From NCBI GenBank assembly GCA_026671195.1, contig JAPOHD010000002.1, positions 1 to 64,000 of the forward strand: a stretch of DNA of 64,000 nucleotides, given 5' to 3'. Of the stretch, positions 27,098 through 36,636 are shown piece by piece. A model generated the notes under the pieces. The model saw nothing but the letters and a program-made list of their open reading frames with translations. It was not told where the DNA came from and did not search any database. Each line of letters begins with the position of its first letter. Position 1 is the stretch's first letter. This DNA is from Draconibacterium aestuarii (GTDB taxonomy: Bacteria > Bacteroidota > Bacteroidia > Bacteroidales > Prolixibacteraceae). The position numbers were made by a program, and so were the translations under genes.

Positions 27098-28963
27098 TTA
27101 TTTGTTGTCTTTCTTTTTAAAAAGTTTGTCAACCAGATCGTCTCTCCCTTTGGCTTTTAAATCGCGAATAATTTGGTTGCGGTATTCTTTTTTGTACCAG
27201 AAAAAAAACTGGCGTTGTTTTTCTTTGGCATTTTTGTTTCGGGCCGTATAAATTTCTTCCATGGTATACGGATGGTAGCCCGAATAATAAACCACCGTTG
27301 CCAGTGTCATCGGTGTTGGTGTAAAATCCTGCACCTGTTCCAGCCTGAAATTCATGTTTTTGGTTTGAATGGCAAGGTTGGCCATGTCTTCCGATTTGCT
27401 GCCCGGGTGGCTCGAAATAAAATACGGAATCAGCTGTTGATTCAGTTTTTCCTCCTGGTTAATTTTGATGAATTCGCGGTTTAATTCTTCAAAAAGTTTA
27501 AACGACGGTTTGCGCATAAATTTCAAAACCTCGTCCGACGAGTGCTCGGGAGCCACTTTTAAACGCCCCGAAACATGGTGTTTTATTACATCGCGCAAAT
27601 ACTGACGGTTGGTTTCGTTTACTTCTTCGTTGTTGGTTTTCTCCAAAATCATATCGTAACGAATGCCACTGCCAATAAATGCCTTTTTAATTTTCGGGTT
27701 ATTCCGAACTTTCTCGTAAAGCTCGCGCATGGCTGTGTGATCGATATTCAGATTCTTGCAAACCGAAGGGAAAATACACGACGGGCGTTTACACTTTTTG
27801 CAAATCTCTTCGTGAATGCCTTTCATTTTATACATGTTGGCAGAAGGACCGCCAAGATCGGAAATGTAACCTTTAAAATCGGGCATTTCGGTTACTTTCT
27901 CCACTTCCTTTAAAACCGATTTCTCAGAGCGACTGGCAATAAATTTTCCCTGGTGTGCCGAGATAGTACAGAAAGTACAACCGCCAAAGCAGCCCCGGTG
28001 AATATTTATGGAGTGCCGGATCATTTCGTATGCCGGAATAGTTCCTTTGTTGTTGTAGCGTGGGTGTGGCAACCGGGTGTATGGCAAATCGTACACCTTG
28101 TCGATTTCTTTTTCTTTAAACGTGGGCCAGGGCGGATTTACCACTATCTTTTTATCACCAAGTCGCTGTACCAGCTTTTTCGCCTCCATTTTATTCGACT
28201 CCTCTTCGATGTGCATAAAATTTCGGGCAAATTCCTTTTTGTTTACCAAACAGGTGTCGTGCGAGGCAAGTTCCAACTCATCCCAGTTCTTTTTGGTAGC
28301 GTAATCTGTATCGGCATCCAGCATAAAAACAGTTTGCGGAATACTGGTTAAACTTTCAACCGGGATGCCACGTTTTACCAGCCGGGCAAAGTCAACAATC
28401 GATTTCTCGCCCATTCCGTAAAACAACAAATCGGCCTGGCTGTCTGCCAAAATCGATGGCATAAGTTTATCCGACCAATAATCGTAATGTGTTAACCGTC
28501 GCAACGAAGCTTCAATCCCTCCAATTACGATTGGAACATCGGGATATAATTCTTTTAGAATTTTAGAATATGTAATGGTTGCATAATCGGGGCGGTATCC
28601 AAAACGTCCGCCGGGTGTGTACGAATCGTTGGTACGTTTGCGTTTTCCTGCCGTGTAATGGTTTACCATCGAATCCATGTTCCCGGCCGAAACTGCGAAA
28701 AATAAATTGGGTTTCCCCAGTTTTTTAAAATCGCGTAAGTCGTCTTTCCAATTGGGTTGCGGAACAATGGCAACACGCAAGCCTTCATTTTCCAAAACCC
28801 TCCCGATAACCGCCGATCCAAACGACGGGTGGTCGATGTAAGCGTCGCCCGTAAAAAGGATGACGTCTATTTCGTCCCAACCATGCTGTTGAACTTCTTT
28901 TTTTGAAGTGGGGAGCCAGTTTGTAATATCCATATTCTCTGCCATAGCATTGTTTTCAACCAT
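27098..28963 (-). CDS. YgiQ-family radical SAM protein
   Basis: 621 residues, cytoplasmic. The N-terminal domain 'ILFTGDAYIDHPSFGSAVIGRVLE' is diagnostic of YgiQ; 'HRGCFGGCTFCTIS' in the middle carries the C-x3-C-x2-C cluster motif. A Cys-rich loop (C-K-K-C-K-R-P-S-C) follows. The C-terminus is lysine-rich. The function is not established; the fold resembles B12-less radical methylthiotransferase relatives. ATG at 28963 is used; in-frame ATGs at 28945 and 28933 are possible. The sequence CATCTTTG about 17 bp upstream is one base from the -7 consensus. Confidence 0.92.
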   Translation of the reverse strand: MVENNAMAENMDITNWLPTSKKEVQQHGWDEIDVILFTGDAYIDHPSFGSAVIGRVLENEGLRVAIVPQPNWKDDLRDFKKLGKPNLFFAVSAGNMDSMVNHYTAGKRKRTNDSYTPGGRFGYRPDYATITYSKILKELYPDVPIVIGGIEASLRRLTHYDYWSDKLMPSILADSQADLLFYGMGEKSIVDFARLVKRGIPVESLTSIPQTVFMLDADTDYATKKNWDELELASHDTCLVNKKEFARNFMHIEEESNKMEAKKLVQRLGDKKIVVNPPWPTFKEKEIDKVYDLPYTRLPHPRYNNKGTIPAYEMIRHSINIHRGCFGGCTFCTISAHQGKFIASRSEKSVLKEVEKVTEMPDFKGYISDLGGPSANMYKMKGIHEEICKKCKRPSCIFPSVCKNLNIDHTAMRELYEKVRNNPKIKKAFIGSGIRYDMILEKTNNEEVNETNRQYLRDVIKHHVSGRLKVAPEHSSDEVLKFMRKPSFKLFEELNREFIKINQEEKLNQQLIPYFISSHPGSKSEDMANLAIQTKNMNFRLEQVQDFTPTPMTLATVVYYSGYHPYTMEEIYTARNKNAKEKQRQFFFWYKKEYRNQIIRDLKAKGRDDLVDKLFKKKDNK

Positions 28964-29116
28964 TAGAACAATTTAAAGTTCAAAGATGATTAAAAAAAGA
29001 ATGGGGAAGGTGCATCTAAATATAAATACCTCATTTGTTATCTGAAAATATTACATATTGTTTAACATTTTTAATTCATTACGGGCATTGGTAGATGTTA
29101 CCCAAAAATATTGGGG

Positions 29117-29308
29117 CATAATGAGGCAATGACAGAACTCTGAAGTTGTCATTTCGATTTGTCGGCTGACGGAGAGAAATTTGTTTGAGTTTAAGATTTC
29201 TCCTCATTCTTCGTCGAAATGACATTTAATGGCGATTTTTGTTCATATTAAATGCTTTAATGAAATCTGTCATTAGTATCGTAACGCAATGAAGCGAAAC
29301 CTGTCTGC
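29117..29308. repeat. Dispersed palindromic intergenic repeat, copy B
   Basis: GTCATTTCGA (29148-29157) pairs perfectly with TCGAAATGAC (29214-29223). It is preceded by GCATAATGAGGCAATGACAG (29117), also seen with one change near 33549, and followed by the CTGTCATTAG...AATGAAGCGAAA tail (29267-29308) shared with copy A. Confidence 0.65.
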
Positions 29309-29396
29309 CGAAAAGCAGGGAATATCTTTTTTAATTTTAAGAGATTTAACCGGCAGTGGTGTTTTTAATTCTGAAAGAATTATTTAAAAAACATTT

Positions 29397-29404
29397 TATT
29401 TTTG
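29397..29404 (+). promoter_or_regulatory. Bacteroidota -7 box
   Basis: TATTTTTG matches TAnnTTTG, 40 bp upstream of the ATG at 29444, giving a leader of about 33 bases. Confidence 0.5.
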
Positions 29405-29443
29405 TAGGTATCGTATTTTGTTTTTTCTCGTAAACAATCGAAT

Positions 29444-31234
29444 ATGGAATTACTAAAACCTAAGGATATTTTTCGCGACCGAATTGCCTTCCTTTCAAGT
29501 GGCGATTATTTTGCCAAATTTCTAATACACATTCTGCGGTTCAATAAATTGAACAAAATATATAAACAAATTGCTGAAAAACAAGGCGTTGAATTTGTCG
29601 ATGAATTGATTAAAACATTGGAGTTTACAATCGAATTCGATGAAAATGAACTAAAAAAAATTCCAAGCGAGGGGCCGTTTATCGTAGTTTCCAATTTCCC
29701 ATTGGGAGATTTTGAAAGTTTTTTGCTGATAAAATATCTGACTCTGGTGAGAAGTGATATAAAAGTACTGGCCAACTTTTTATTGAAAAAGATTGAGCCG
29801 GTAACTGACTATTTTTTTTCTGAAAACCCGTTTGGAAATACCGAAGAGGGGGAGGAGAACGTAGGCGGATTAAAAGAGGCTGTTTCGCATTTGAAAAACA
29901 ATGGTGTTTTATGTTTTTTCCCTGCAATTGACGTAAGCAAAAAGGATTCTTTCGATAAGTTAACGGACAAGGTTTGGCAATTCCCGGTTGTAAATTTCAT
30001 TAAAGAATCGCGGGTGCCGGTGGTTCCTGTTTTGTTTCAGGGGAGTAATAGCCGCTTGCTGCATTTAATTGCAAAATTTCATCCTTCGCTTAAAGATGCC
30101 CGGTTACCGTCGGAGATATTAAATAAAAAGCATAAACATATTAAACTACGTTTTGGCAGCCCTATAACAGTTGAAGAGCAAGACAAATTTTCCGATGTAT
30201 ACCAGTTTGGGCGCTTTCTCAGGGCAAAAACGTATAGCATGGAATCGGATATTGAGGTAAAACGGTTCTTTAATTATTCGCTAAAGCCGAATGTGAAACC
30301 CGAAGTTATTGTTGATCCTGTTTCGAAAGAAAAAATTCTGAAAGAAATTCAATTTCTAAACACCAATTATACGCTCTTTAAATTAAAAAATTACACAGCG
30401 TATTGTGCCCCGTCATCGCTTATGCCAAATATTTTAAATGAAATTGGACGTTTGCGTGAGATTACTTTCCGCGAAGTGGGCGAGGGAACCAACCAAAGTA
30501 TTGATATTGACGAGTTTGATCTGTATTATCACCAGATGTTTATCTGGGATGAGGACGAGCATCGAATTGTTGGTGCATATCGTTTGGGCAAAGGAAAAGA
30601 CATTATGGAACAATATGGGCGGCGCGGATTTTATTTGCATTCCTTGTTCCGTATTGACGAAAAATTTAAGCCGGTATTATACGAGAGCATCGAACTTGGA
30701 CGTTCGTTCGTAATTAAGGAATACCAGCGCAAACCCATGCCTTTGTTTTTATTGTGGAAAGGTATTTTGTACTTTCTGTTGAAAAATCCGGAGTACCGTT
30801 ATTTGATCGGGCCGGTAAGTATAAGTAACAATTATTCGAAGGTTTCGAAAGATTTGATCATACGGTTTATTATGCAAAACCATTTAAACTGGAAAATGGC
30901 ACAATATATCAAACCCCGAAACCGCTATCAATTTAAAAGCGATGATGCCGATTTAAATGTGTTGATGGAAAATATGGAACACGATATCAACCGTCTCGAT
31001 AAAACCATTGCCGATTTAGATGAGTTAAACTCGGGATTACCAGTGTTGCTTAAAAAATACATAAAACTAAATGCAAAGATTATCGGGTTTAATGTTGATC
31101 CGAAATTTAATAACTGCCTCGACGGACTTATTGTTCTGGATGTATATGATGTGCCTAAAAATACCATCGAATCGCTTTCTAAAGAGGCCAACGACGGTTC
31201 TATTCTGGATCGTTTTTATGGTAGCCGCGAATAG
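29444..31234 (+). CDS. PlsC-like acyltransferase fused to a GNAT/OlsB-like acyltransferase domain
   Basis: 596 residues, cytoplasmic or membrane-associated. Residues about 60-270 look like a lysophospholipid acyltransferase and about 300-480 like the long GNAT domain of ornithine- or glycine-lipid N-acyltransferases ('LREITFREVGEGTNQSIDIDEFD', 'YHQMFIWDEDEHRIVGAYRLGKG'). This is the layout of bifunctional OlsF-type aminolipid synthases. However, the usual N-H-P-L-G-G-L-D is N-F-P-L-G-D-F-E here (84-91), losing the catalytic histidine, and the F-P-A-G-E motif is F-P-A-I-D (159-163). The N-terminal domain is therefore probably inactive, while the GNAT half looks intact. The 3' end overlaps the convergent QueG-like gene by 19 bp. 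Confidence 0.75.
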   Translation: MELLKPKDIFRDRIAFLSSGDYFAKFLIHILRFNKLNKIYKQIAEKQGVEFVDELIKTLEFTIEFDENELKKIPSEGPFIVVSNFPLGDFESFLLIKYLTLVRSDIKVLANFLLKKIEPVTDYFFSENPFGNTEEGEENVGGLKEAVSHLKNNGVLCFFPAIDVSKKDSFDKLTDKVWQFPVVNFIKESRVPVVPVLFQGSNSRLLHLIAKFHPSLKDARLPSEILNKKHKHIKLRFGSPITVEEQDKFSDVYQFGRFLRAKTYSMESDIEVKRFFNYSLKPNVKPEVIVDPVSKEKILKEIQFLNTNYTLFKLKNYTAYCAPSSLMPNILNEIGRLREITFREVGEGTNQSIDIDEFDLYYHQMFIWDEDEHRIVGAYRLGKGKDIMEQYGRRGFYLHSLFRIDEKFKPVLYESIELGRSFVIKEYQRKPMPLFLLWKGILYFLLKNPEYRYLIGPVSISNNYSKVSKDLIIRFIMQNHLNWKMAQYIKPRNRYQFKSDDADLNVLMENMEHDINRLDKTIADLDELNSGLPVLLKKYIKLNAKIIGFNVDPKFNNCLDGLIVLDVYDVPKNTIESLSKEANDGSILDRFYGSRE

Positions 31235-31920
31235 TTGCGTTGCGCATATTTTTGAGTCCACGGGCAATAAATCATACATTCAAGGCAGGTAGTACATCTT
31301 TTATAATCGAGCAAATTATCTCTCGAAGTTTCTGCATTCCAGCTATTTCCGCTTAGTGCTTTTGTTGGGCAAATAGCAACGCACTCCTGGCAGGTTCCGC
31401 ATAACGATTTTAATGGTTGTTCTGAAACGGTTTTCAGAGGAGCATTTGTTAAGACGCTACACATGCTAACGGCACTTCCAAATTCGGGAGTTACAAGCAG
31501 GTTGTGTTTTCCAATCCAACCCAATCCTGCTAATCCTGCTATGGTTTTATGGGGCAGTGGCGTGCGGTTGTGGTGCTTGTCGTAAAAACCACCGGCTTCA
31601 ATAGTTGCCTCCGACTGCGAGCAGGCGTCGTATCCTTTTTTGTGCAGGAATGTGGCCAGATCATCCGCCATTTGGTCGGTTTTTAGTTCGGTTAAGTGAA
31701 ACTCGTCGTGTTGAATTTGCCGGGTTTGTTTCATTTTTTCAACGTAGCTAGGCGTGTTCCTGACTTTCCTGATATACTCTGGCAATAAAACAACTCCGAA
31801 CAAAATCGCACCGGAGTAATTTTTGTTTTGCTCTTTGGTTAAAAACGAAATGTTCACAAAACGGATAAAATTGGCTCCTTGTTTTCTAAGTTGATATTCT
31901 ATGTCGTGTTCTATTGACAT
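31216..31920 (-). CDS. Double [4Fe-4S] protein related to epoxyqueuosine reductase
   Basis: 234 residues. 'AGLGWIGKHNLLVTPEFGS' is the conserved QueG-type block, followed by two ferredoxin motifs C-G-T-C-Q-E-C-V-A-I-C-P and C-T-T-C-L-E-C-M-I-Y-C-P. It is shorter than true QueG (over 300 residues) and lacks its C-terminal repeats, so it is better called a QueG-related redox protein; queA itself lies 17 kb away. A queuosine-pathway role cannot be assumed. The stop lies inside the end of the acyltransferase gene on the other strand. Confidence 0.78.
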   Translation of the reverse strand: MSIEHDIEYQLRKQGANFIRFVNISFLTKEQNKNYSGAILFGVVLLPEYIRKVRNTPSYVEKMKQTRQIQHDEFHLTELKTDQMADDLATFLHKKGYDACSQSEATIEAGGFYDKHHNRTPLPHKTIAGLAGLGWIGKHNLLVTPEFGSAVSMCSVLTNAPLKTVSEQPLKSLCGTCQECVAICPTKALSGNSWNAETSRDNLLDYKRCTTCLECMIYCPWTQKYAQRNYSRLP

Positions 31921-32113
31921 TGGTTCGACGAGAATTTGCAGATTTCGTGTTGCTTAAGCAGTAAAAATAGTAAAATAGCTTGAATAATCTGAACACCGGT
32001 TAGGATCGGTATTTTTTACTGTTTTGAAAAAAAATATTCGTAAAATTAACGGTAAAACTTAGGGGTAAATGTACTTGTGATTGTGAAAGTTATGGTGATT
32101 TAGCGGTAAAAAC

Positions 32114-32121
32114 TACCTTTG
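32114..32121 (+). promoter_or_regulatory. Bacteroidota -7 box abutting a start codon
   Basis: TACCTTTG matches TAnnTTTG and ends 5 bp before the ATG at 32127. With the usual spacing, transcription would start on or next to the ATG, implying an almost leaderless mRNA. Confidence 0.5.
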
Positions 32122-32126
32122 CAGCA

Positions 32127-33371
32127 ATGAATAAATTCGATGTAATTGTAGTTGGTGCCGGACCCGCCGGATTGCTGGCAGCAGGGCGGGCAGCCGAACT
32201 GGGAGCCAAAGTTTTGATTTTGGAGAAAATGCGAACCGAGGGCCGAAAATTGCTCATTACCGGTAAAGGACGTTGCAACGTTACCAACAGCGCAACCATC
32301 CGCGAATTTATTCCTCATGTTTTTCCCAACGGGCGTTTTCTGAAGAATGCCTTTTCTCAATATTTTTCAAAAGACATAATTGAATTGCTCGAAAAATACA
32401 AGGTTGATTTAACCCTCGAACGGGGTGGACGCTATTTTCCCACCAGCCAAAAATCGATGGATATTCTGCAGGCACTGCTAAAATGGGTGAACGAACTGGG
32501 CGTTGAAATCCGTTGCGGCCAGCGGGTTGAAAAACTGCTGGTTGAGAACGACAGTATAACGGGAGTTCGTTCAAACGGTGAAGAATTTTTTGCAACCAAA
32601 GTGATTCTGGCAACCGGTGGGAAATCGTACCCGGCAACGGGTTCAACCGGCGATGGCTACGAGCTGGCCCGGCAGATGGGGCATAAAATAGAAAAACCAA
32701 TTCCGGCATTGGTTCCCGTGGAAACCAAAGGAGGTGTGGCTCAGAAACTACAGGGGCTGAACCTAAAAAATGTAAATGCCGTGGTTTGGGTAGATGGCAA
32801 AAAGGCCGGCGAAGCTTTTGGAGAAATGTTGTTTACGCATTTTGGTTTGTCGGGGCCTATAATTTTAACGCTAAGCCGGATTATGGTAAAAGCTTTGCAA
32901 GCCAATCAGAAAGTGGAAGTCACAGTCGACTTAAAACCTGCCCTCGACGAACAAAAGCTCGATACTCGTTTGCAACGCGATTTAAACGAACACGGTAAAA
33001 AACAACTGGTAAATATTTTCAGAAACTGGTTGCCTGCGTCGATGATTCCGGTTTTTATTGAAGAACTGGGTTTGGATGGCGAAAAAGAATGCCACCAGGT
33101 TTCGGGGAAAGAGCGCAAACAAATCCGGCATATGATGAAAAATATGCGTTTTGAGGTTTCGCATAACCGATCGTTTAAAGAAGCAATTATAACGGCAGGT
33201 GGAGTGGTAACCTCCGAAATCAAACCCAAAACCATGGAATCGAAATTGGTTTCAGGACTGTATTTTGCCGGCGAAATCATCGACCTCGATGCCGAAACCG
33301 GAGGTTATAATTTACAAATTGCATATTCTACCGGATGGGTTGCCGGCAACAGCTCCACCGCCAAATCATAG
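32127..33371 (+). CDS. HI0933/YhiN-family FAD-dependent oxidoreductase
   Basis: 414 residues. The N-terminal dinucleotide fold 'DVIVVGAGPAGLLAAGRAAELG' is followed by 'GRKLLITGKGRCNVTNS', diagnostic of the HI0933/BaiN family, and the C-terminal 'FAGEIIDLDAETGGYNLQIAYSTGWVAG' returns to the flavin site. The family reduces small unsaturated substrates (BaiN acts on bile acids), but most members have no known substrate. Cytoplasmic, single gene. A -7 box directly abuts the start. Confidence 0.92.
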   Translation: MNKFDVIVVGAGPAGLLAAGRAAELGAKVLILEKMRTEGRKLLITGKGRCNVTNSATIREFIPHVFPNGRFLKNAFSQYFSKDIIELLEKYKVDLTLERGGRYFPTSQKSMDILQALLKWVNELGVEIRCGQRVEKLLVENDSITGVRSNGEEFFATKVILATGGKSYPATGSTGDGYELARQMGHKIEKPIPALVPVETKGGVAQKLQGLNLKNVNAVVWVDGKKAGEAFGEMLFTHFGLSGPIILTLSRIMVKALQANQKVEVTVDLKPALDEQKLDTRLQRDLNEHGKKQLVNIFRNWLPASMIPVFIEELGLDGEKECHQVSGKERKQIRHMMKNMRFEVSHNRSFKEAIITAGGVVTSEIKPKTMESKLVSGLYFAGEIIDLDAETGGYNLQIAYSTGWVAGNSSTAKS

Positions 33372-33724
33372 TGTCAGTGATTAGTATTCAATTGAACTTT
33401 TAAAAAGAAATCTGTTAAGTGTCCGCTAAACCTGAACGGATTCCTCTCCGTTAGCCGATGGATCAGAATGATAAGTTTTTCAATGTGTTTACTTTTGGTA
33501 AAAGCTAATTCGCTGTCATTTTGAGAGTCCTCCCATTTTTTTGATTGTGCATAATGAGGAAATGACAGAGATGCAAAACTTTATCAGAATCGGCTTCCCG
33601 TGTAAGCTCCCCTTCTACGTAAACAAATCTTTCACTAACTATTTTTTCAACATGCTTTTGCTTTGCGGCGCATAAAACAACAATTCTCCGAACTGCGGGA
33701 AGATTGCGCCTGTCCTCGTTTGCG

Positions 33725-33783
33725 ATCATTACCCCGGGGCGCACTCTCAGTCAGCTGACTGATCGTTTACCCGGGGTTATGAT
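33725..33783. repeat. Long near-palindrome with a perfect 16-bp core
   Basis: The core TCAGTCAGCTGACTGA (33747-33762) is a perfect palindrome. The arms extend about 29 bases each way with few mismatches and include ACCCCGGGG on the left and ACCCGGGG on the right. The GTTTACCCGG segment recurs in the hairpin at 37231-37270. Confidence 0.7.
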
Positions 33784-33841
33784 TGTTTCACCCTTACAGG
33801 ATGTGGATAATATTAACACTGAAAGTGTCGAACAACAATAG

Positions 33842-33860
33842 CCCGGTGCGAAGCGCCGGG
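33842..33860. repeat. GC-rich hairpin
   Basis: CCCGGTGC (33842-33849) and GCGCCGGG (33853-33860) form an 8-bp stem with one T-G wobble and a GAA loop. No T-run follows, so it is not a classical terminator. Confidence 0.5.
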
Positions 33861-34212
33861 TGATGCAACCTGCTGCATCTCGTCCGGCGAAGAAAGTTGT
33901 TCAATGATTGTAAGTTGTTCCGGGCGAAACACCAAAGTCAAATTTTGAAATAAGATAAATCTGTCATTAGTAACCTATCTGTCGACTGGCGGGGGCCTGA
34001 CTGCCGTGGGGGAATCGGTTTCTTATTAAAAAATCTACTTGGATATCCGTTTTGTTGACTATCGCTGCTTGCTGCTCGATGTCTGATGTTCTTGTATGTA
34101 CGAATCGCCGAAAATTATTTTTAACAAAAAACCATGTAACCGACAAAGATTCTGTGCGTCTTAAAAATGTCTGGGTTATCAATTCCGGGTATCATACAAA
34201 ACCTACTGTAAT

Positions 34213-36636
34213 ATGGTTAAGAACTTATTAAAACACAGCCTGCGGGCTTTAAAAAAGCAAAAAGGATACGTTGCCATCAACATATTTGGTCTGTCCATAG
34301 GGATAGCCTGCAGTTTAATTATCACACTTTTTATCATTCACGAGTTAAGTTATGATCAGTATCACCAAAACAAAGACCGGATTTACCGTTTAACATTAGA
34401 CGGAAAAATTGGCGAACAAGAAGTAAATGCCTCGTATACGGCAGCCATTATTGGGCCAACTATGGCAATCGATTTCCCTGAAGTGGAACAATTTTGTCGT
34501 TTAAATACATGGGGAGAAACCATTGTAAAAAAAGAAGATATCGCTTTTATTATCGAAGATTTCGCGGAAGTGGATTCTTCCTTTTTTGAATTCTTCTCCA
34601 TACCACTTCTGAAAGGCGATAGTAAAACGGTGTTGAATGAACCAAACACCATGGTTTTATCGGTATCGGCAGCAAAAAAGATTTTTGGCAGCGATGACCC
34701 CATAAATAAACTGTTGCGCCTTAATACCGGGCAGGAACCTTACCGGGTAACCGGTGTTATGGCCGACTTTCCTGAAGAAACACATTTTAATGCCAACATC
34801 CTCACGTCGTTTATGACCAACGGAAGAGCCAACGACCCCGAATGGACAAATAACAGTTTCTCTACTTATGTGCTGTTAAAACCAAATACTTCGCCTGATA
34901 ATGTAGAAGCAAAGTTTCCGGGAATGATTGAAAAATACATAGGTCCACGGGTGCAACAATTGTTTGGCGTTTCGTTGAGCGATTTTATTTCGCAGGGCAA
35001 CCGATACAATTTTCACCTTCAGCCCGTAACGAAAATACACCTCAGCCCGGAAATTGAACACGAAGTAAAACCCGCAACCGATCCTAAATACCTGATCATC
35101 TTCAGCAGCGTAGCTATTTTAATTATAGTTATTGCCTCTATTAATTTTATGAATCTTTCAACTGCGCAGGCCACAAAACGGGCCAAAGAAATTGGGGTAA
35201 AAAAAGTCAGTGGTTCGTCAAAGGGCATGCTTATTTTTCAGTTTCTCGCCGATTCTACGCTCATTTCATTTATTGCATTGATTCTGGCTGTAGTTATTGT
35301 TTTTGTATCGCTTCCGTTCTTTAATGACATTTTCGATACCCGCGTAAGTTTTAACCTCATCGAACATTTCTACTATGTACCTTTACTAATCGCATTTGCC
35401 CTTTTTGTGGGTTTTATAGCCGGCGCTTACCCGGCCTTTTATCTCTCATCGTTTAATCCCAATACGGTATTACGAGGGAAGATCAGAGACGGGGTAAAAA
35501 ACGGGAAATTACGCCTGATTCTGGTGTCGGTTCAGTTTCTTATTTCCATTGTTCTTGTTGTAGGTACCATCATCATGTACCGCCAATTAACCTATATGGT
35601 AAATAAAGATGTCGGCTTCGACAAAGATCGTTTGCTTGTAATCGAAAGTGCCGGTTCCATTGGCAACCAGGTCGATGCATTCAAACAGGAAGTGCTAAAA
35701 ATACCCGGTGTTGAGCATGTTGCTGCTTCTACGGCTGTTCCCGGACACAACAACAACAACAACGGTTATATGCTGGAAGGTCGCGACGGACAGACTTACC
35801 TGATGCAAACCGCCTATGTGGATTACGATTTTCTGGAAACCTACAACCTACAACTAATCAATGGCCGCTTTTTCGACCGTTCGTTTGGTGCCGACCGCGA
35901 AGCTTGTATCGTAAATCAGAAAACCATTGAAGAGTTTGGAATTGAAGATTATACCCGGACAAGGTTTATTGCTGTATTTAACGAAGAGGGGGAGAAAACG
36001 TTTATGCCAATTATCGGTGTGTGTAACAATTTTCATTTTAAATCGCTGCACAGCCGCATAAACCCGTACATCATGCGGTTTAAAGCCGAAGACAATAACT
36101 GGGGCTATATATCGGTAAAATTCAACTCCGAAGTATCGGCCCAGGCCATTAACCAGATCGAAGACAGCTGGAAACGTTTTGCATCGAATAATCCGTTGCG
36201 CTACTTTTTTATGAACGACGACTTTTCGCACATGTATAAAGCCGAACGGCAAAACGCAAAATTATCGGTTGTGTTTGCCATCCTGGGTATTTTTATTGCA
36301 GCGCTCGGCCTGTTCGGATTGACTTCGTTTACTGTCGAACAGCGAACAAAAGAAGTTGGTGTGCGCAAAGCACTGGGAGCTTCGGGATATAGTATCTTTT
36401 ACCTGATATCGAAAGAGATCGTAATCCTGGTTTGTGTGGCAACTCTTGTTGCCTGGCCGCTTATTTACTGGGGTGCCACCAATTGGCTGCATAATTATTA
36501 CTACCGCATTAACCTCAGTTTATTTGAATTTATTATTGGCTTTATCGTTGCCATTTCCATAGCACTGCTTACAATCAGTTATAAAACGCTACAATCCATT
36601 AAAGTTAATCCGGCCCATACCTTGCGTTACGAGTAG
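34213..36636 (+). CDS. MacB/FtsX-type ABC transporter permease
   Basis: 807 residues. The N-terminal 'HSLRALKKQKGYVAINIFGLSIGIACSLIIT' holds the first membrane helix, followed by a large periplasmic MacB-PCD-like domain. Three helices follow near residues 290-410 ('NLSTAQATKRAKEIGVKKVSGSS'), then a second half with a new helix, a second periplasmic domain and the final three helices ('RTKEVGVRKALGASGYSIFYLISKEIV'). This double-FtsX layout of about 800 residues is common in Bacteroidota. The matching ATPase is not adjacent; the ABC-F gene downstream is not a transport ATPase. The substrate (lipid, peptide or lipoprotein) is unknown. It stands alone. Confidence 0.92.
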   Translation: MVKNLLKHSLRALKKQKGYVAINIFGLSIGIACSLIITLFIIHELSYDQYHQNKDRIYRLTLDGKIGEQEVNASYTAAIIGPTMAIDFPEVEQFCRLNTWGETIVKKEDIAFIIEDFAEVDSSFFEFFSIPLLKGDSKTVLNEPNTMVLSVSAAKKIFGSDDPINKLLRLNTGQEPYRVTGVMADFPEETHFNANILTSFMTNGRANDPEWTNNSFSTYVLLKPNTSPDNVEAKFPGMIEKYIGPRVQQLFGVSLSDFISQGNRYNFHLQPVTKIHLSPEIEHEVKPATDPKYLIIFSSVAILIIVIASINFMNLSTAQATKRAKEIGVKKVSGSSKGMLIFQFLADSTLISFIALILAVVIVFVSLPFFNDIFDTRVSFNLIEHFYYVPLLIAFALFVGFIAGAYPAFYLSSFNPNTVLRGKIRDGVKNGKLRLILVSVQFLISIVLVVGTIIMYRQLTYMVNKDVGFDKDRLLVIESAGSIGNQVDAFKQEVLKIPGVEHVAASTAVPGHNNNNNGYMLEGRDGQTYLMQTAYVDYDFLETYNLQLINGRFFDRSFGADREACIVNQKTIEEFGIEDYTRTRFIAVFNEEGEKTFMPIIGVCNNFHFKSLHSRINPYIMRFKAEDNNWGYISVKFNSEVSAQAINQIEDSWKRFASNNPLRYFFMNDDFSHMYKAERQNAKLSVVFAILGIFIAALGLFGLTSFTVEQRTKEVGVRKALGASGYSIFYLISKEIVILVCVATLVAWPLIYWGATNWLHNYYYRINLSLFEFIIGFIVAISIALLTISYKTLQSIKVNPAHTLRYE

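Larger units (their letters stand above)
28964..29443. other. 480-bp divergent intergenic region carrying repeat copy B
   Basis: No ORF is supported. It holds a dispersed palindromic repeat (29117-29308) and, close to the + strand gene, the -7 box at 29397. The left 130 bp show only A+T-rich sequence. Confidence 0.6.
33372..34212. other. 841-bp intergenic region rich in palindromes
   Basis: No supported gene. It contains relics of the dispersed repeat (GTCATTT at 33515 with AAATGAC at 33560-33566, and CTGTCATTAG at 33961), a long near-palindrome at 33725-33783, and a GC-rich hairpin at 33842-33860 (CCCGGTGC with GCGCCGGG). A 79-codon - strand frame across 33505-33744 lies inside this repeat material and is not credible as a gene. 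Confidence 0.6.

Noticed and set aside
31216-31920. Full epoxyqueuosine reductase (queG)
   Set aside because: The protein is too short and lacks the C-terminal repeats; only the double iron-sulfur and conserved core are present.
33505-33744. 79-codon - strand open frame in the palindromic intergenic region
   Set aside because: It lies inside repeat material, has no family resemblance and no promoter box.
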